The notes beneath the pieces are model-generated. The model was not told the origin of the DNA. It ran no database searches and saw only the letters and a program-made list of their open reading frames with translations. From a virus, in the IMG/VR virus record IMGVR_UViG_3300032307_000180, positions 1 through 64,000 of that record: 64,000 nt of DNA; one strand, written 5' to 3'. This document shows, piece by piece, positions 57,992-63,979 of the stretch. A program made the position numbers and the translations under genes. Positions within the stretch are counted from its first letter, which is position 1, and each line of letters begins with the position of its first letter.

Positions 57992-58062
57992 TTGCTACTC
58001 CCCACAATAGCTAAGAAAATCATAAACAACCAAAAGCTAATCCAAAATGTATCAATCATCAT
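57988..58062 (-). CDS. 24-residue mini membrane protein next to the ATPase gene
   Basis: MMIDTFWISFWLFMIFLAIV and GSSK: a single transmembrane helix. The ATG overlaps the ATPase stop and its own stop overlaps the next ATG, so it is locked into the cassette. Too small for homology; paralogous in style to the 57845 product. Confidence 0.5.
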   Translation of the reverse strand: MMIDTFWISFWLFMIFLAIVGSSK

Positions 58063-59135
58063 GCCCTCGCAAATAAATAGTTGTTGTCGGTAGCCCACTT
58101 GATGAACTCCTTGCTTGTGCCTACTGTGCTTGCCTTCTTGGTTCGCATCACGCTTGTGGCGAATAAGCCCTGTGCTTCCTTGCTGATACGGCTCATGTAT
58201 TTAACCCAAGCGTTCACGCTGTCCTTCTCAATGCGTTGCACGGCTGAGTAGACCAACATACACACGGCACTCGGTGAATCAGGCACTTTAGTTGTATCAG
58301 GTGCTTTGATGATTGATTCCCAATCAGGCAAGTCGTTCGCGAGTTTGACCATCGCCATCATGTCGTATGTCGCACGCTGACCGATTGTGCCGATAAGAGC
58401 GTGGCTGATGATAGTATCGCCCATGCCCTTGGTCTTACTAAGAATGTCACTAGCCTTATCCATAGAGCGTGGCGTCACAAAGCTAGGGCGTGGCATACGA
58501 GGGTCATAGATATACTCGTTGTCCTTCGGGTCTTGTATATCTTCAAATGACTGGAACATCTGAGGGAACTGCTTAACCGCCAAGATAACTTCGGGCAACA
58601 CACCCGCATCAAGAGCATAGTTTTCAATCCACTCCTCAGCGTTCGGCTTACGCACCTTGACTACTGAGATACGATTGCGAGCATGGGGTGGTAGATTGTC
58701 ACCGATACCCTCGGTGGATAGGTTAGTCGTTGCGAACACAATGCTACCTTTAGGCAGGCTGTATGTGCCAAGCTGTCTTTCCAACATCAAGCGTAAGCAA
58801 GCGTTCATAACTGCCTTACTTGCCTTGCCAATCTCGTCAAGCATCAACACAATCGGCTTGTCAAAGTGAAAGCCAAACTCCTCGTTCGGAATAAAGCTAC
58901 ATACCTCAACACCATCAATGGTGCGAATCTTCGGCACGAGGAAGTCACCCACATCTTTAGTGGTCATGTCGCCATAGCAGTAGTGATACTTGTCGCCTAG
59001 CTTTTCCTTGATTGATTTGAGGATTGATGACTTGCCAATACCCATCTCGCCTTGTGCAAGCACAGTCACCTTGTCACCGATAGCCAAGATTAGGTTAGCC
59101 GTTTCCTGTAATGAAATTGATTTGTATAAGTCCAT
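58059..59135 (-). CDS. MoxR/CobS-like AAA+ ATPase
   Basis: A 358-residue ATPase. Walker A GEMGIGKSS (K35), Walker B IVLMLDEIGKA (D100, E101), sensor 1 FATTN (about 135-138) and a candidate arginine finger in HARNR (R153) are intact. MoxR-family proteins work as chaperones with VWA proteins. Here the VWA gene lies downstream and a DUF3150-like gene upstream, the arrangement of CobS/CobT-like sets reported in phages. Substrate unknown; virion maturation or host takeover is possible. Confidence 0.85.
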   Translation of the reverse strand: MDLYKSISLQETANLILAIGDKVTVLAQGEMGIGKSSILKSIKEKLGDKYHYCYGDMTTKDVGDFLVPKIRTIDGVEVCSFIPNEEFGFHFDKPIVLMLDEIGKASKAVMNACLRLMLERQLGTYSLPKGSIVFATTNLSTEGIGDNLPPHARNRISVVKVRKPNAEEWIENYALDAGVLPEVILAVKQFPQMFQSFEDIQDPKDNEYIYDPRMPRPSFVTPRSMDKASDILSKTKGMGDTIISHALIGTIGQRATYDMMAMVKLANDLPDWESIIKAPDTTKVPDSPSAVCMLVYSAVQRIEKDSVNAWVKYMSRISKEAQGLFATSVMRTKKASTVGTSKEFIKWATDNNYLFARA

Positions 59136-59160
59136 GTTTACTACTCCTTGTCGTGGTTAA

Positions 59161-60039
59161 TTAAAATGCAAACTTGTTTAAAAGACTGTCCACCTTATTC
59201 TTGGTGGCTTTACGCAACTCGTCACTCTCACGCAAACTTTGTGCGTCAATGTGCTTGATGCTTTGTTCTAAGTCATACCTCATCTGTTCAAGCTGAGGGT
59301 CTTTCGTGATGTTCAGGTGCTTCAATACTTGGCATAGCTCAACGGCGTTATCAATCAAGCTATCCCTAAATATTTTTTTGGTGTCACCATCTGCACTACT
59401 CAAGCGTTCGCTCATGTGGGTGAGCTGTTCGTGTAAGCGTGTTTTGGCATCTTGCATGGCTACCTCAACCTTGGACTTGTATGCGTTCTCATAATTCGCA
59501 CGCAACTCCGCCATGCCTGCCTCACCAATGTCCACACGGAAGTCGCCACTCTCAGGCACAGGGCTGAATGAATACAGAAAGCCAAACTTATGGGCAATCT
59601 TATCCACAGGTGGGTAGTCGTCACGATTGAACAGGTCACCTAACTGAAACGCTGACTTCGTGATGAGGGTGTCATACTCCGCCAGAAATGACGTAACCGC
59701 TTGTGTAAACATCTTTTCGTATTCTGTGAGGCGTAGCTTGTAGTCCATGAACAAAGAACTCGGCAACAAGCGAGAGCCTGCATCATTCCAAGGTGAGGTT
59801 TGGGTGTAGTGCCAATTACGCACGGCACTTGCAATCTTGCCAATCTCAGCGAGCTTCTCACTACCTGCCAAAAGATTCTTGTGGTAGTTGCCTGCCTTGG
59901 TCTTGGTCTGCTTGGCTGAATCAATCTCAGCACTCACGGACTTATCTAACTTGCGACCTGTCCACACAGAAATGGAAACATCAACCAACATGGCTGATGA
60001 ACTAATCTTGGAATAGGCATAGTCTTTATCGTTAATCAT
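59161..60039 (-). CDS. DUF3150-like protein associated with MoxR-VWA set
   Basis: A 292-residue helical protein. LVDVSISVWTGRKLDKSVSAEI (about 18-39), then GNYHKNLLAGSEKLAEIGKIASAVRNWHYTQTSPWNDAGSRLLPSSLF (about 51-97) is the pattern I associate with DUF3150, a family found beside MoxR-like ATPases in phages and bacteria. The rest is long coiled helices. It likely links the ATPase and VWA protein. It follows a promoter and palindrome copy 2. Confidence 0.7.
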   Translation of the reverse strand: MINDKDYAYSKISSSAMLVDVSISVWTGRKLDKSVSAEIDSAKQTKTKAGNYHKNLLAGSEKLAEIGKIASAVRNWHYTQTSPWNDAGSRLLPSSLFMDYKLRLTEYEKMFTQAVTSFLAEYDTLITKSAFQLGDLFNRDDYPPVDKIAHKFGFLYSFSPVPESGDFRVDIGEAGMAELRANYENAYKSKVEVAMQDAKTRLHEQLTHMSERLSSADGDTKKIFRDSLIDNAVELCQVLKHLNITKDPQLEQMRYDLEQSIKHIDAQSLRESDELRKATKNKVDSLLNKFAF

Positions 60040-60057
60040 GATTACTTTCCTTAGTTA

Positions 60058-60074
60058 ATCCCTATCATAGGGAA
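60058..60074. repeat. 17-bp palindrome, copy 2
   Basis: ATCCCTAT-C-ATAGGGAA, 19 bases upstream of the DUF3150-like start and centred about +41 from the promoter at 60113. Confidence 0.78.
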
Positions 60075-60112
60075 TTGGTTAAACAAAACATACATAACTC
60101 TACTTATACTAC

Positions 60113-60141
60113 ATTATAACAGGTTTACTTAACAGTATCAA
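60113..60141 (-). promoter_or_regulatory. Sigma-70 promoter for the MoxR-VWA cassette
   Basis: Minus-strand TTGATA (60141-60136), a 17-base spacer, TATAAT (60118-60113), followed by GTAGT. The leader includes palindrome copy 2 and leads to the 60039 start. The same TATAATGTAGT core is found at 61746. Confidence 0.78.
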
Positions 60142-60349
60142 GCCACACCATGAAGCTATACACCAACACCAATGGCAAGCCAACCGCCAACATACCAACC
60201 ACCATCTCAACAAAGAACTTGATGCCCTTCTGAGTATCGGTTTCACAACGCCATATCGGTGTGGCATAGTCGGCAGTCTTGAACGCTTCATCTAGTGAGC
60301 GTGGTGTTGCGTGTAAGTTTTTATACACTTGTCTGTAATCGTTGTTCAT
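60125..60349 (-). CDS. Single-pass membrane protein
   Basis: A 74-residue protein starting at the ATG with GGAAC upstream. A soluble N-terminus (DYRQVYKNLHATPRSLDEAFKTADYATPIW) is followed by a transmembrane helix near the end (about 47-70, FFVEMVVGMLAVGLPLVLVYSFMVW). Its 3' end overlaps the promoter for the next unit. Role unknown. Confidence 0.58.
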   Translation of the reverse strand: MNNDYRQVYKNLHATPRSLDEAFKTADYATPIWRCETDTQKGIKFFVEMVVGMLAVGLPLVLVYSFMVWLDTVK

Positions 60350-60360
60350 GTTCGTTCCTT

Positions 60361-60651
60361 TCATTTAGGTATTTCTAAGTTGTTTGCTTGTATGTAAATG
60401 TCTGCCATCTCAGGCTCAAGCACAGTCACATTGTGTAGGTATAGCTCAGGCAAAGGTAGCTTAGTCCATCTACATTCTTCACCAATCCTAACTGGGGTTA
60501 TCACTCTGATTGGGTAGCTTGGTTTCCATGCATCGAGGTAATGAAGTTTAGAACCCGCAAAGTTTATCTCTGAGATTCTGCACAGTCTGTCATCACCCCT
60601 AAACTTAACCAAGCACCACTTACCCACTAGGTCTTGCATCTCAAAGTTCAT
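60361..60651 (-). CDS. Hypothetical beta-rich protein
   Basis: A 96-residue protein with beta strands (KWCLVKFRGDDRLCRISEIN, IRVITPVRIGEECRW) and three cysteines. It overlaps the upstream gene by four bases. It resembles small SH3-like early proteins. Function unknown. Confidence 0.58.
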   Translation of the reverse strand: MNFEMQDLVGKWCLVKFRGDDRLCRISEINFAGSKLHYLDAWKPSYPIRVITPVRIGEECRWTKLPLPELYLHNVTVLEPEMADIYIQANNLEIPK

Positions 60652-60902
60652 GACATACTTCCTCCTTCATTGGCTTTTAACCATAGGTCAATTACTGCTT
60701 CGTCCACAAAAATTAAATCTTCTACTAACTCGTAGCGAATATACCCGCCCCAATCCCATACGGGCTCATCATAATCAGTAAGTGCGGGCATCTTGATATA
60801 TGTGTTCACCGCCAACCATCTGTAATGGTCGGTTTCGTAATCATAGACAGTTCTCACCAACGATTTACCCACCATAGCTAGGCTATGCTTCTTCACTTTC
60901 AC
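60648..60902 (-). CDS. Hypothetical protein
   Basis: An 84-residue protein rich in Tyr, Trp, Asp and Val (TVYDYETDHYRWLAVNTYIKM ... WDWGGYIRYELVEDLIFVDEAVIDLW). It overlaps neighbours at both ends. No recognised family. Confidence 0.57.
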   Translation of the reverse strand: MKVKKHSLAMVGKSLVRTVYDYETDHYRWLAVNTYIKMPALTDYDEPVWDWGGYIRYELVEDLIFVDEAVIDLWLKANEGGSMS

Positions 60903-61086
60903 GCTTACCCCCTAACTCATACCCAAATACAAAATACAAGGGATTGAATGACTTGATGACTTCACGCTTTTGGTGTGGGGTGTGGGCGTTCAAGAACTCA
61001 GTCAGCATACGCATGGACTGTTGTTGTCTGATTTTGTTGGTCTTACGCTGAGCCCACTCGCCATGTCGGCTTTTGTTTTCACTCAT
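60883..61086 (-). CDS. Small basic hypothetical protein
   Basis: A 67-residue protein with a basic N-terminal half (HGEWAQRKTNKIRQQQSMRM) and a helix-rich centre. It overlaps the upstream gene by four bases and the downstream one by 20. A nucleic-acid contact is possible from charge only. Confidence 0.57.
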   Translation of the reverse strand: MSENKSRHGEWAQRKTNKIRQQQSMRMLTEFLNAHTPHQKREVIKSFNPLYFVFGYELGGKRESEEA

Positions 61087-61298
61087 TTGATTAGCCCTCC
61101 TTTGTTGTTGATGCCCTTGAGGTCATCACGATTGAAACACGCAACATAGTTGCTCTTGTGCATAGGCACTACTGTGAACTTGCGTTCGTGTGCTAGCTCG
61201 TCACCACAGTTTAGGCATACCGCTATACCTAGCTTGGTGAATCTTTCAGGCGGGAAAATTCCATCGCCACATATCTTACAGGTCGGTTTGAACTTCAT
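61083..61298 (-). CDS. Small zinc-ribbon protein
   Basis: A 71-residue protein with C7-x2-C10 and C28-x2-C31, a complete zinc-ribbon set, followed by a basic part (HERKFTVVPMHKSNYVACF). It is the first gene after a leader of about 440 bases, with GGAAAGGAAG as ribosome site. It could be an early regulator that binds RNA polymerase or DNA. Confidence 0.68.
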   Translation of the reverse strand: MKFKPTCKICGDGIFPPERFTKLGIAVCLNCGDELAHERKFTVVPMHKSNYVACFNRDDLKGINNKGGLIK

Positions 61299-61738
61299 GC
61301 TTACTTCCTTTCCTTTGTCGTTAAAAAATTTAAGTGAACGCTCGGCTGTCCAAGCGTTCTATAAATCTTCTATTGTTTGCCCTCTGCTGTTTTCTCGCAG
61401 TTCTTGTCAGAGGTTCGGGCGTGGGTCGGTAATGTGCATGGTCACATAGCTTGTCGGTATCTTAGGGTCGGTGCGTCACGCACTACAAACCTGCCAATAC
61501 AAACATCTATCTGCACACTAGAAACCGCAAGGATACTGCTCGGTCATGGTTTGATGAGCGTGGATAAAAACACACTGCCTCATCATGTTCCGCTTAGTTA
61601 GAACCCAAGCCTACGCCTACCTTGCACCACATTGTTTAGTGGCATTTGAGCGTGTTGTTAAAGAGGGTTGGCTACTACATCTTGGGCTATTCCCTATCAT
61701 AGGGATTCGGCTACACCTAAACGGACTTCTACCAACTA
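61299..61738 (-). promoter_or_regulatory. Long structured leader (5' UTR) of the zinc-ribbon operon
   Basis: No gene on either strand is credible. On the minus-strand transcript, TGATGAG/CTCATCA arms (61552-61585), GTGCG-tca-CGCAC (61471-61483) and GAACGCT/AGCGTTC (61336-61359) form hairpins. The last is followed by ACTTAAATTTTTT, an attenuator-like T-run just before the first gene. Confidence 0.5.
61690..61706. repeat. 17-bp palindrome, copy 3
   Basis: TTCCCTAT-C-ATAGGGAT in the leader, centred about +41 from the promoter at 61746, the same spacing as copy 2. Confidence 0.78.
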
Positions 61739-61745
61739 TAACTAC

Positions 61746-61774
61746 ATTATACGCTCTTACACTAGGTTTGTCAA
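61746..61774 (-). promoter_or_regulatory. Perfect consensus sigma-70 promoter
   Basis: Minus-strand TTGACA (61774-61769), exactly 17 bases, TATAAT (61751-61746), then GTAGT. It is among the strongest promoters in the window by sequence and probably the main early leftward start for 61298 to about 60125. Confidence 0.85.
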
Positions 61775-61817
61775 GCTATGTTTTGGTATGTGGTTAGGCT
61801 TGTTTTGGTCTAAAGCA

Positions 61818-62057
61818 CTAATACTTGCGGGTGTAGTCGTTGCGTTTGTTTTGTTCGGGTGCAACTAAATCTCTGCCTGTCACGCCGTTCTTGAATCGTT
61901 TTAGGACTGTGTAGTATTTCAGGTCAAAGTCTTCAGCCCATTGTTTGATTGACCGAACCTCACCATCAATCTCGGCGAAGAATGATAGTTTTGCACCACG
62001 CTTCTTCTGCTTGGACTTTTTGATGAGGTCGGCTAATTGTTTTGTGGTGCGGTGCAT
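61818..62057 (-). CDS. Small basic HTH-like protein
   Basis: A 79-residue protein starting at the ATG in the TGATG overlap. A lysine-rich N-terminus is followed by DGEVRSIKQWAEDFDLKYYTVLKRFKNG (about 33-60), the HTH-like repeat often found near homing endonucleases and in phage regulators. It is co-transcribed with the ribbon-helix-helix gene. DNA binding is likely; the target is unknown. Confidence 0.6.
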   Translation of the reverse strand: MHRTTKQLADLIKKSKQKKRGAKLSFFAEIDGEVRSIKQWAEDFDLKYYTVLKRFKNGVTGRDLVAPEQNKRNDYTRKY

Positions 62058-62395
62058 CAGTAATCCCACTCACTTGCAATTTGGTTTAGTTCATCTTGGT
62101 TCATTTGGTTGCTTGGTGATTGTGGTCGGTTCATTGGCATGCCACGCATCTCTTGTTCACGCATGAACTTGTATTCTTGTGCGGTCATTGGTTTGCGTTG
62201 AACCATTGGTGCGTTGGTTTGGGTCGTCAAAAAGATTTGGTTTTGCTGAATGTATTGAACGATTAAATCTCGCACAACTGTGCTTACTGATTTGTATTGG
62301 GCGTCTGAAATTGTGGTGAGTTGGGCTAGGACTGGCTCAGGGATTCTGAGGTTCAATACTGCGTTGTTATGTGATTTGCGGGTGCGTTTGGTCAT
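62057..62395 (-). CDS. Ribbon-helix-helix (Arc/CopG-type) DNA-binding protein
   Basis: A 112-residue protein. Residues 11-50 (NAVLNLRIPEPVLAQLTTIS ... SVSTVVRDLIVQYI) are a ribbon-helix-helix: a beta strand that enters the major groove, then two helices. A Gln/Met/Pro-rich tail follows. Such dimers bind short palindromes. It is the only RHH protein seen here and lies near palindrome copies 3 and 4, so it is a candidate ligand. An inverted repeat GCATAC/GTATGC lies 30-48 bases upstream of its ATG. Confidence 0.72.
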   Translation of the reverse strand: MTKRTRKSHNNAVLNLRIPEPVLAQLTTISDAQYKSVSTVVRDLIVQYIQQNQIFLTTQTNAPMVQRKPMTAQEYKFMREQEMRGMPMNRPQSPSNQMNQDELNQIASEWDY

Positions 62396-62424
62396 TTATT
62401 TGTCCTTACAATGTGTTGATGGAA

Positions 62425-62443
62425 GCATACGAGCGTAGTATGC
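62425..62443. promoter_or_regulatory. Inverted repeat upstream of the RHH gene
   Basis: GCATAC-gagcgta-GTATGC, 30-48 bases before the RHH start. It is a plausible autoregulatory operator for this class of repressor. Confidence 0.4.
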
Positions 62444-62494
62444 CACAACCCACAAGCGTGTGTAAATAACTATTCAATGTATATACATGATTTA

Positions 62495-62511
62495 ATCCCT
62501 ATGATAGGGAA
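62495..62511. repeat. 17-bp palindrome, copy 4
   Basis: ATCCCTAT-G-ATAGGGAA, 100 bases upstream of the RHH gene and at the edge of the origin-like region. Confidence 0.78.
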
Positions 62512-62592
62512 TAGGGTGAAATGGGCTGTTTTTGCCTGCTTAATTTTTAAGCAAAGTTGGAAATTAGGAAAATACCCCCTTGTAGAATAAGC

Positions 62593-62770
62593 TTTGTCAG
62601 AATTTCTGAAAAAAGACCCCTTTTAAAGGTCACTTTGGAAATAAAAATTTCCGTGTATGTTATTTGTCTTACCTTATTTATTTTATTAGGATAGTTATAT
62701 ATAAGAAAACTCAGAAATTACACACCTTGCCCCTCTGAAACCCTTATGCTTATTGATTTGTCAGAATTTC
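62593..62770. repeat. 14-bp direct repeat pair TTTGTCAGAATTTC
   Basis: Two exact copies at 62593-62606 and 62757-62770 in non-coding DNA. A possible binding site for a replication initiator or regulator. Confidence 0.5.
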
Positions 62771-62889
62771 CAAGTTTTTTAAAACGCTGTTAAGAAAAAA
62801 CGCTATCTTATTGGAAAATATAACAGGCTTAATAGTTTTTTGACTTTATACCAAGTTTACAAAACGCTTGGAACTCGGCATGACTGCTC

Positions 62890-62924
62890 TGAGCTTGGCA
62901 CTTATTAGTTTGAGCTTAGCACTT
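62890..62924. repeat. Direct repeat pair TGAGCTTrGCACTT
   Basis: Two copies, 21 bases apart (two helical turns), differing at one base. Iteron-like spacing. Confidence 0.45.
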
Positions 62925-62973
62925 GGCGGGCGAAATGATAGTAATGATAGTATTTAAGAAAATTTTTTAGAAT

Positions 62974-62997
62974 AAAAAACCTGCATGAAAATGCAGG
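62974..62997 (-). terminator. Rho-independent terminator (second of tandem pair)
   Basis: CCTGCAT-ttcc-type stem (CCTGCAT/ATGCAGG, four-base loop) followed on the minus strand by TTTTTT. It backs up the terminator at 63002. Confidence 0.8.
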
Positions 62998-63001
62998 CAA
63001 T

Positions 63002-63025
63002 AAAAAACCCCGCCTGAGCGGGGTT
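63002..63025 (-). terminator. Rho-independent terminator after the 63044 gene
   Basis: AACCCCGC/GCGGGGTT with a four-base loop, and TTTTTTA on the minus strand. It closes the single-gene unit of 63044-63595. Confidence 0.85.
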
Positions 63026-63027
63026 GA

Positions 63028-63044
63028 ATACCTATGATAGGGAT
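63028..63044. repeat. 17-bp palindrome, copy 5
   Basis: ATACCTAT-G-ATAGGGAT, one arm mismatch, lying between the 63044 gene's stop and its terminator. Confidence 0.7.
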
Positions 63045-63595
63045 TACAAGTAATTAGCTGATACTAGCAATTCAGTCACCCATTCTTGAACCTCATCAGG
63101 TGCAGATTCAAATTCAGAATGATTGTAGAATTTTGCCAAAACATCAGCGATAGCAGGTTCAGTCTTATCCCCGCCATTTTTCTTGGCATTGGTTTTGAAA
63201 TCAAAAGATTTAACAGGCTTGCCAGTATTAACCACTTTAAAAAATAGCTCGTAATAGTTTTGAGCTGTCTTAGGTGCAAGCCCGCTCTTTTCGCATTGGT
63301 CTAAAAATGCTTTGCGGTTCGCCATTGAGCTTGGGTCTTTTTTACGCCCGTCCAATAAACGCACGCCCGCTTGGTTGAGGTTGATAGCTGACTTGTTGAA
63401 CAAGTCTAATTGCTTAGCTTGCTCTGCCTTCGCCTTATCGCCACTGGCACAAGCAATCGCACTAGCTGAGATGAGGTTGAGGGTTTCAACTGCCGTGATG
63501 CTTGGCTTGCTTGATGTGGTCTTAACTGTTGCACCTTGTGATGTGGTCTTAACAGTTTCAACAAGAGATACGATAGCGTTATTTGATTTAGTCAT
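63044..63595 (-). CDS. Hypothetical early protein, own transcription unit
   Basis: A 183-residue protein. I choose the ATG at 63595 (MTKSNNAIVSLVETV), with GGAAAGG about ten bases upstream; an in-frame ATG at 63613 would add six residues. The Ser/Thr-rich N-terminus is followed by helical parts (VRLLDGRKKDPSSMANRKAFLDQCEKSGLAPKTAQNYYELFFKVV). The latter resembles a phage replication or integrase-SAM-like N-terminal helix bundle with KTAQNYYELF. It has its own promoter and two terminators, so it may be the first protein made after infection. Function unknown. Confidence 0.62.
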   Translation of the reverse strand: MTKSNNAIVSLVETVKTTSQGATVKTTSSKPSITAVETLNLISASAIACASGDKAKAEQAKQLDLFNKSAINLNQAGVRLLDGRKKDPSSMANRKAFLDQCEKSGLAPKTAQNYYELFFKVVNTGKPVKSFDFKTNAKKNGGDKTEPAIADVLAKFYNHSEFESAPDEVQEWVTELLVSANYL

Positions 63596-63654
63596 TTTGT
63601 AATACCTTTCCATTTAGTTAATAAAATGTATTAGCTTATTACCAATACAACTAC

Positions 63655-63683
63655 ATTATTACATATTATATTAACCTTGTCAA
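63655..63683 (-). promoter_or_regulatory. Sigma-70 promoter for the 63595 gene
   Basis: Minus-strand TTGACA (63683-63678), 17-base spacer, AATAAT (63660-63655), then GTAGT, the same downstream core as the promoters at 60113 and 61746. The leader is about 50 bases. Confidence 0.72.
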
Positions 63684-63932
63684 GCGTGGGGGTATTACGC
63701 CCAATCCCTATGATAGGGATTACAAAACGCAAAGCCCTACCCTCATACGAAATTTACAAAGCCCATGATAGTAACCCCACCCCCCAAATTTTTAATTGGG
63801 TCCCCCAGGCTCACGCATATACTGAGTTTTACACGTTAGACTTGCAAATTTTTGACCAGCCCCCTCCCCCCTCTTGATTTGTTAGCGTTCACTAACTTAT
63901 CTGGCTAGCGAAACCCACCCCCTTCATTTTGC
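63684..63932. other. Divergent control region without genes
   Basis: It holds palindrome copy 6, several cytosine runs (63778-63788, 63805-63810, 63860-63871) and an inverted repeat GTTAG-cgttca-CTAAC (63881-63896). A plus-strand frame of 66 codons at 63677 is low-complexity and not credible. The region may contain regulatory or packaging sites. Confidence 0.5.
63704..63720. repeat. 17-bp palindrome, copy 6 (perfect)
   Basis: ATCCCTAT-G-ATAGGGAT, both arms of eight bases exact. It is 20 bases upstream of the -35 box of the leftward promoter at 63655. Confidence 0.82.
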
Positions 63933-63961
63933 TTGACTCCCACACCCCCAGGGGGTATATT
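63933..63961 (+). promoter_or_regulatory. Rightward sigma-70 promoter at window end
   Basis: TTGACT (63933-63938), a 17-base spacer, TATATT (63956-63961). The spacer holds the palindrome ACCCCC-A-GGGGGT (63944-63956). If the genome is circular it reads into the terminase and structural genes. Confidence 0.7.
63944..63956. promoter_or_regulatory. Operator-like palindrome in promoter spacer
   Basis: ACCCCC-A-GGGGGT, a perfect 13-base palindrome between -35 and -10. Protein binding here would repress or remodel the promoter. Confidence 0.5.
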
Positions 63962-63979
63962 ATTTTTTGAATAAGCTCC

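Larger units (their letters stand above)
62396..62970. other. AT-rich intergenic region, candidate replication origin
   Basis: About 575 bases with no credible gene. It contains palindrome copy 4, an exact 14-base direct repeat TTTGTCAGAATTTC (62593-62606 and 62757-62770) and a near-exact pair TGAGCTTGGCACTT / TGAGCTTAGCACTT (62890-62903 and 62911-62924, 21 bases apart). Long A/T-rich stretches lie between. These are origin-like features; no proof. Confidence 0.4.

Noticed and set aside
61150-61868. Plus-strand frames in the leader region
   Set aside because: Several short overlapping frames without ribosome sites lying across a perfect leftward promoter and hairpins; treated as non-coding leader.
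63677-63877. Plus-strand frame of 66 codons near the window end
   Set aside because: Runs through a promoter, palindrome copy 6 and C-runs; no ribosome site and a low-complexity end.
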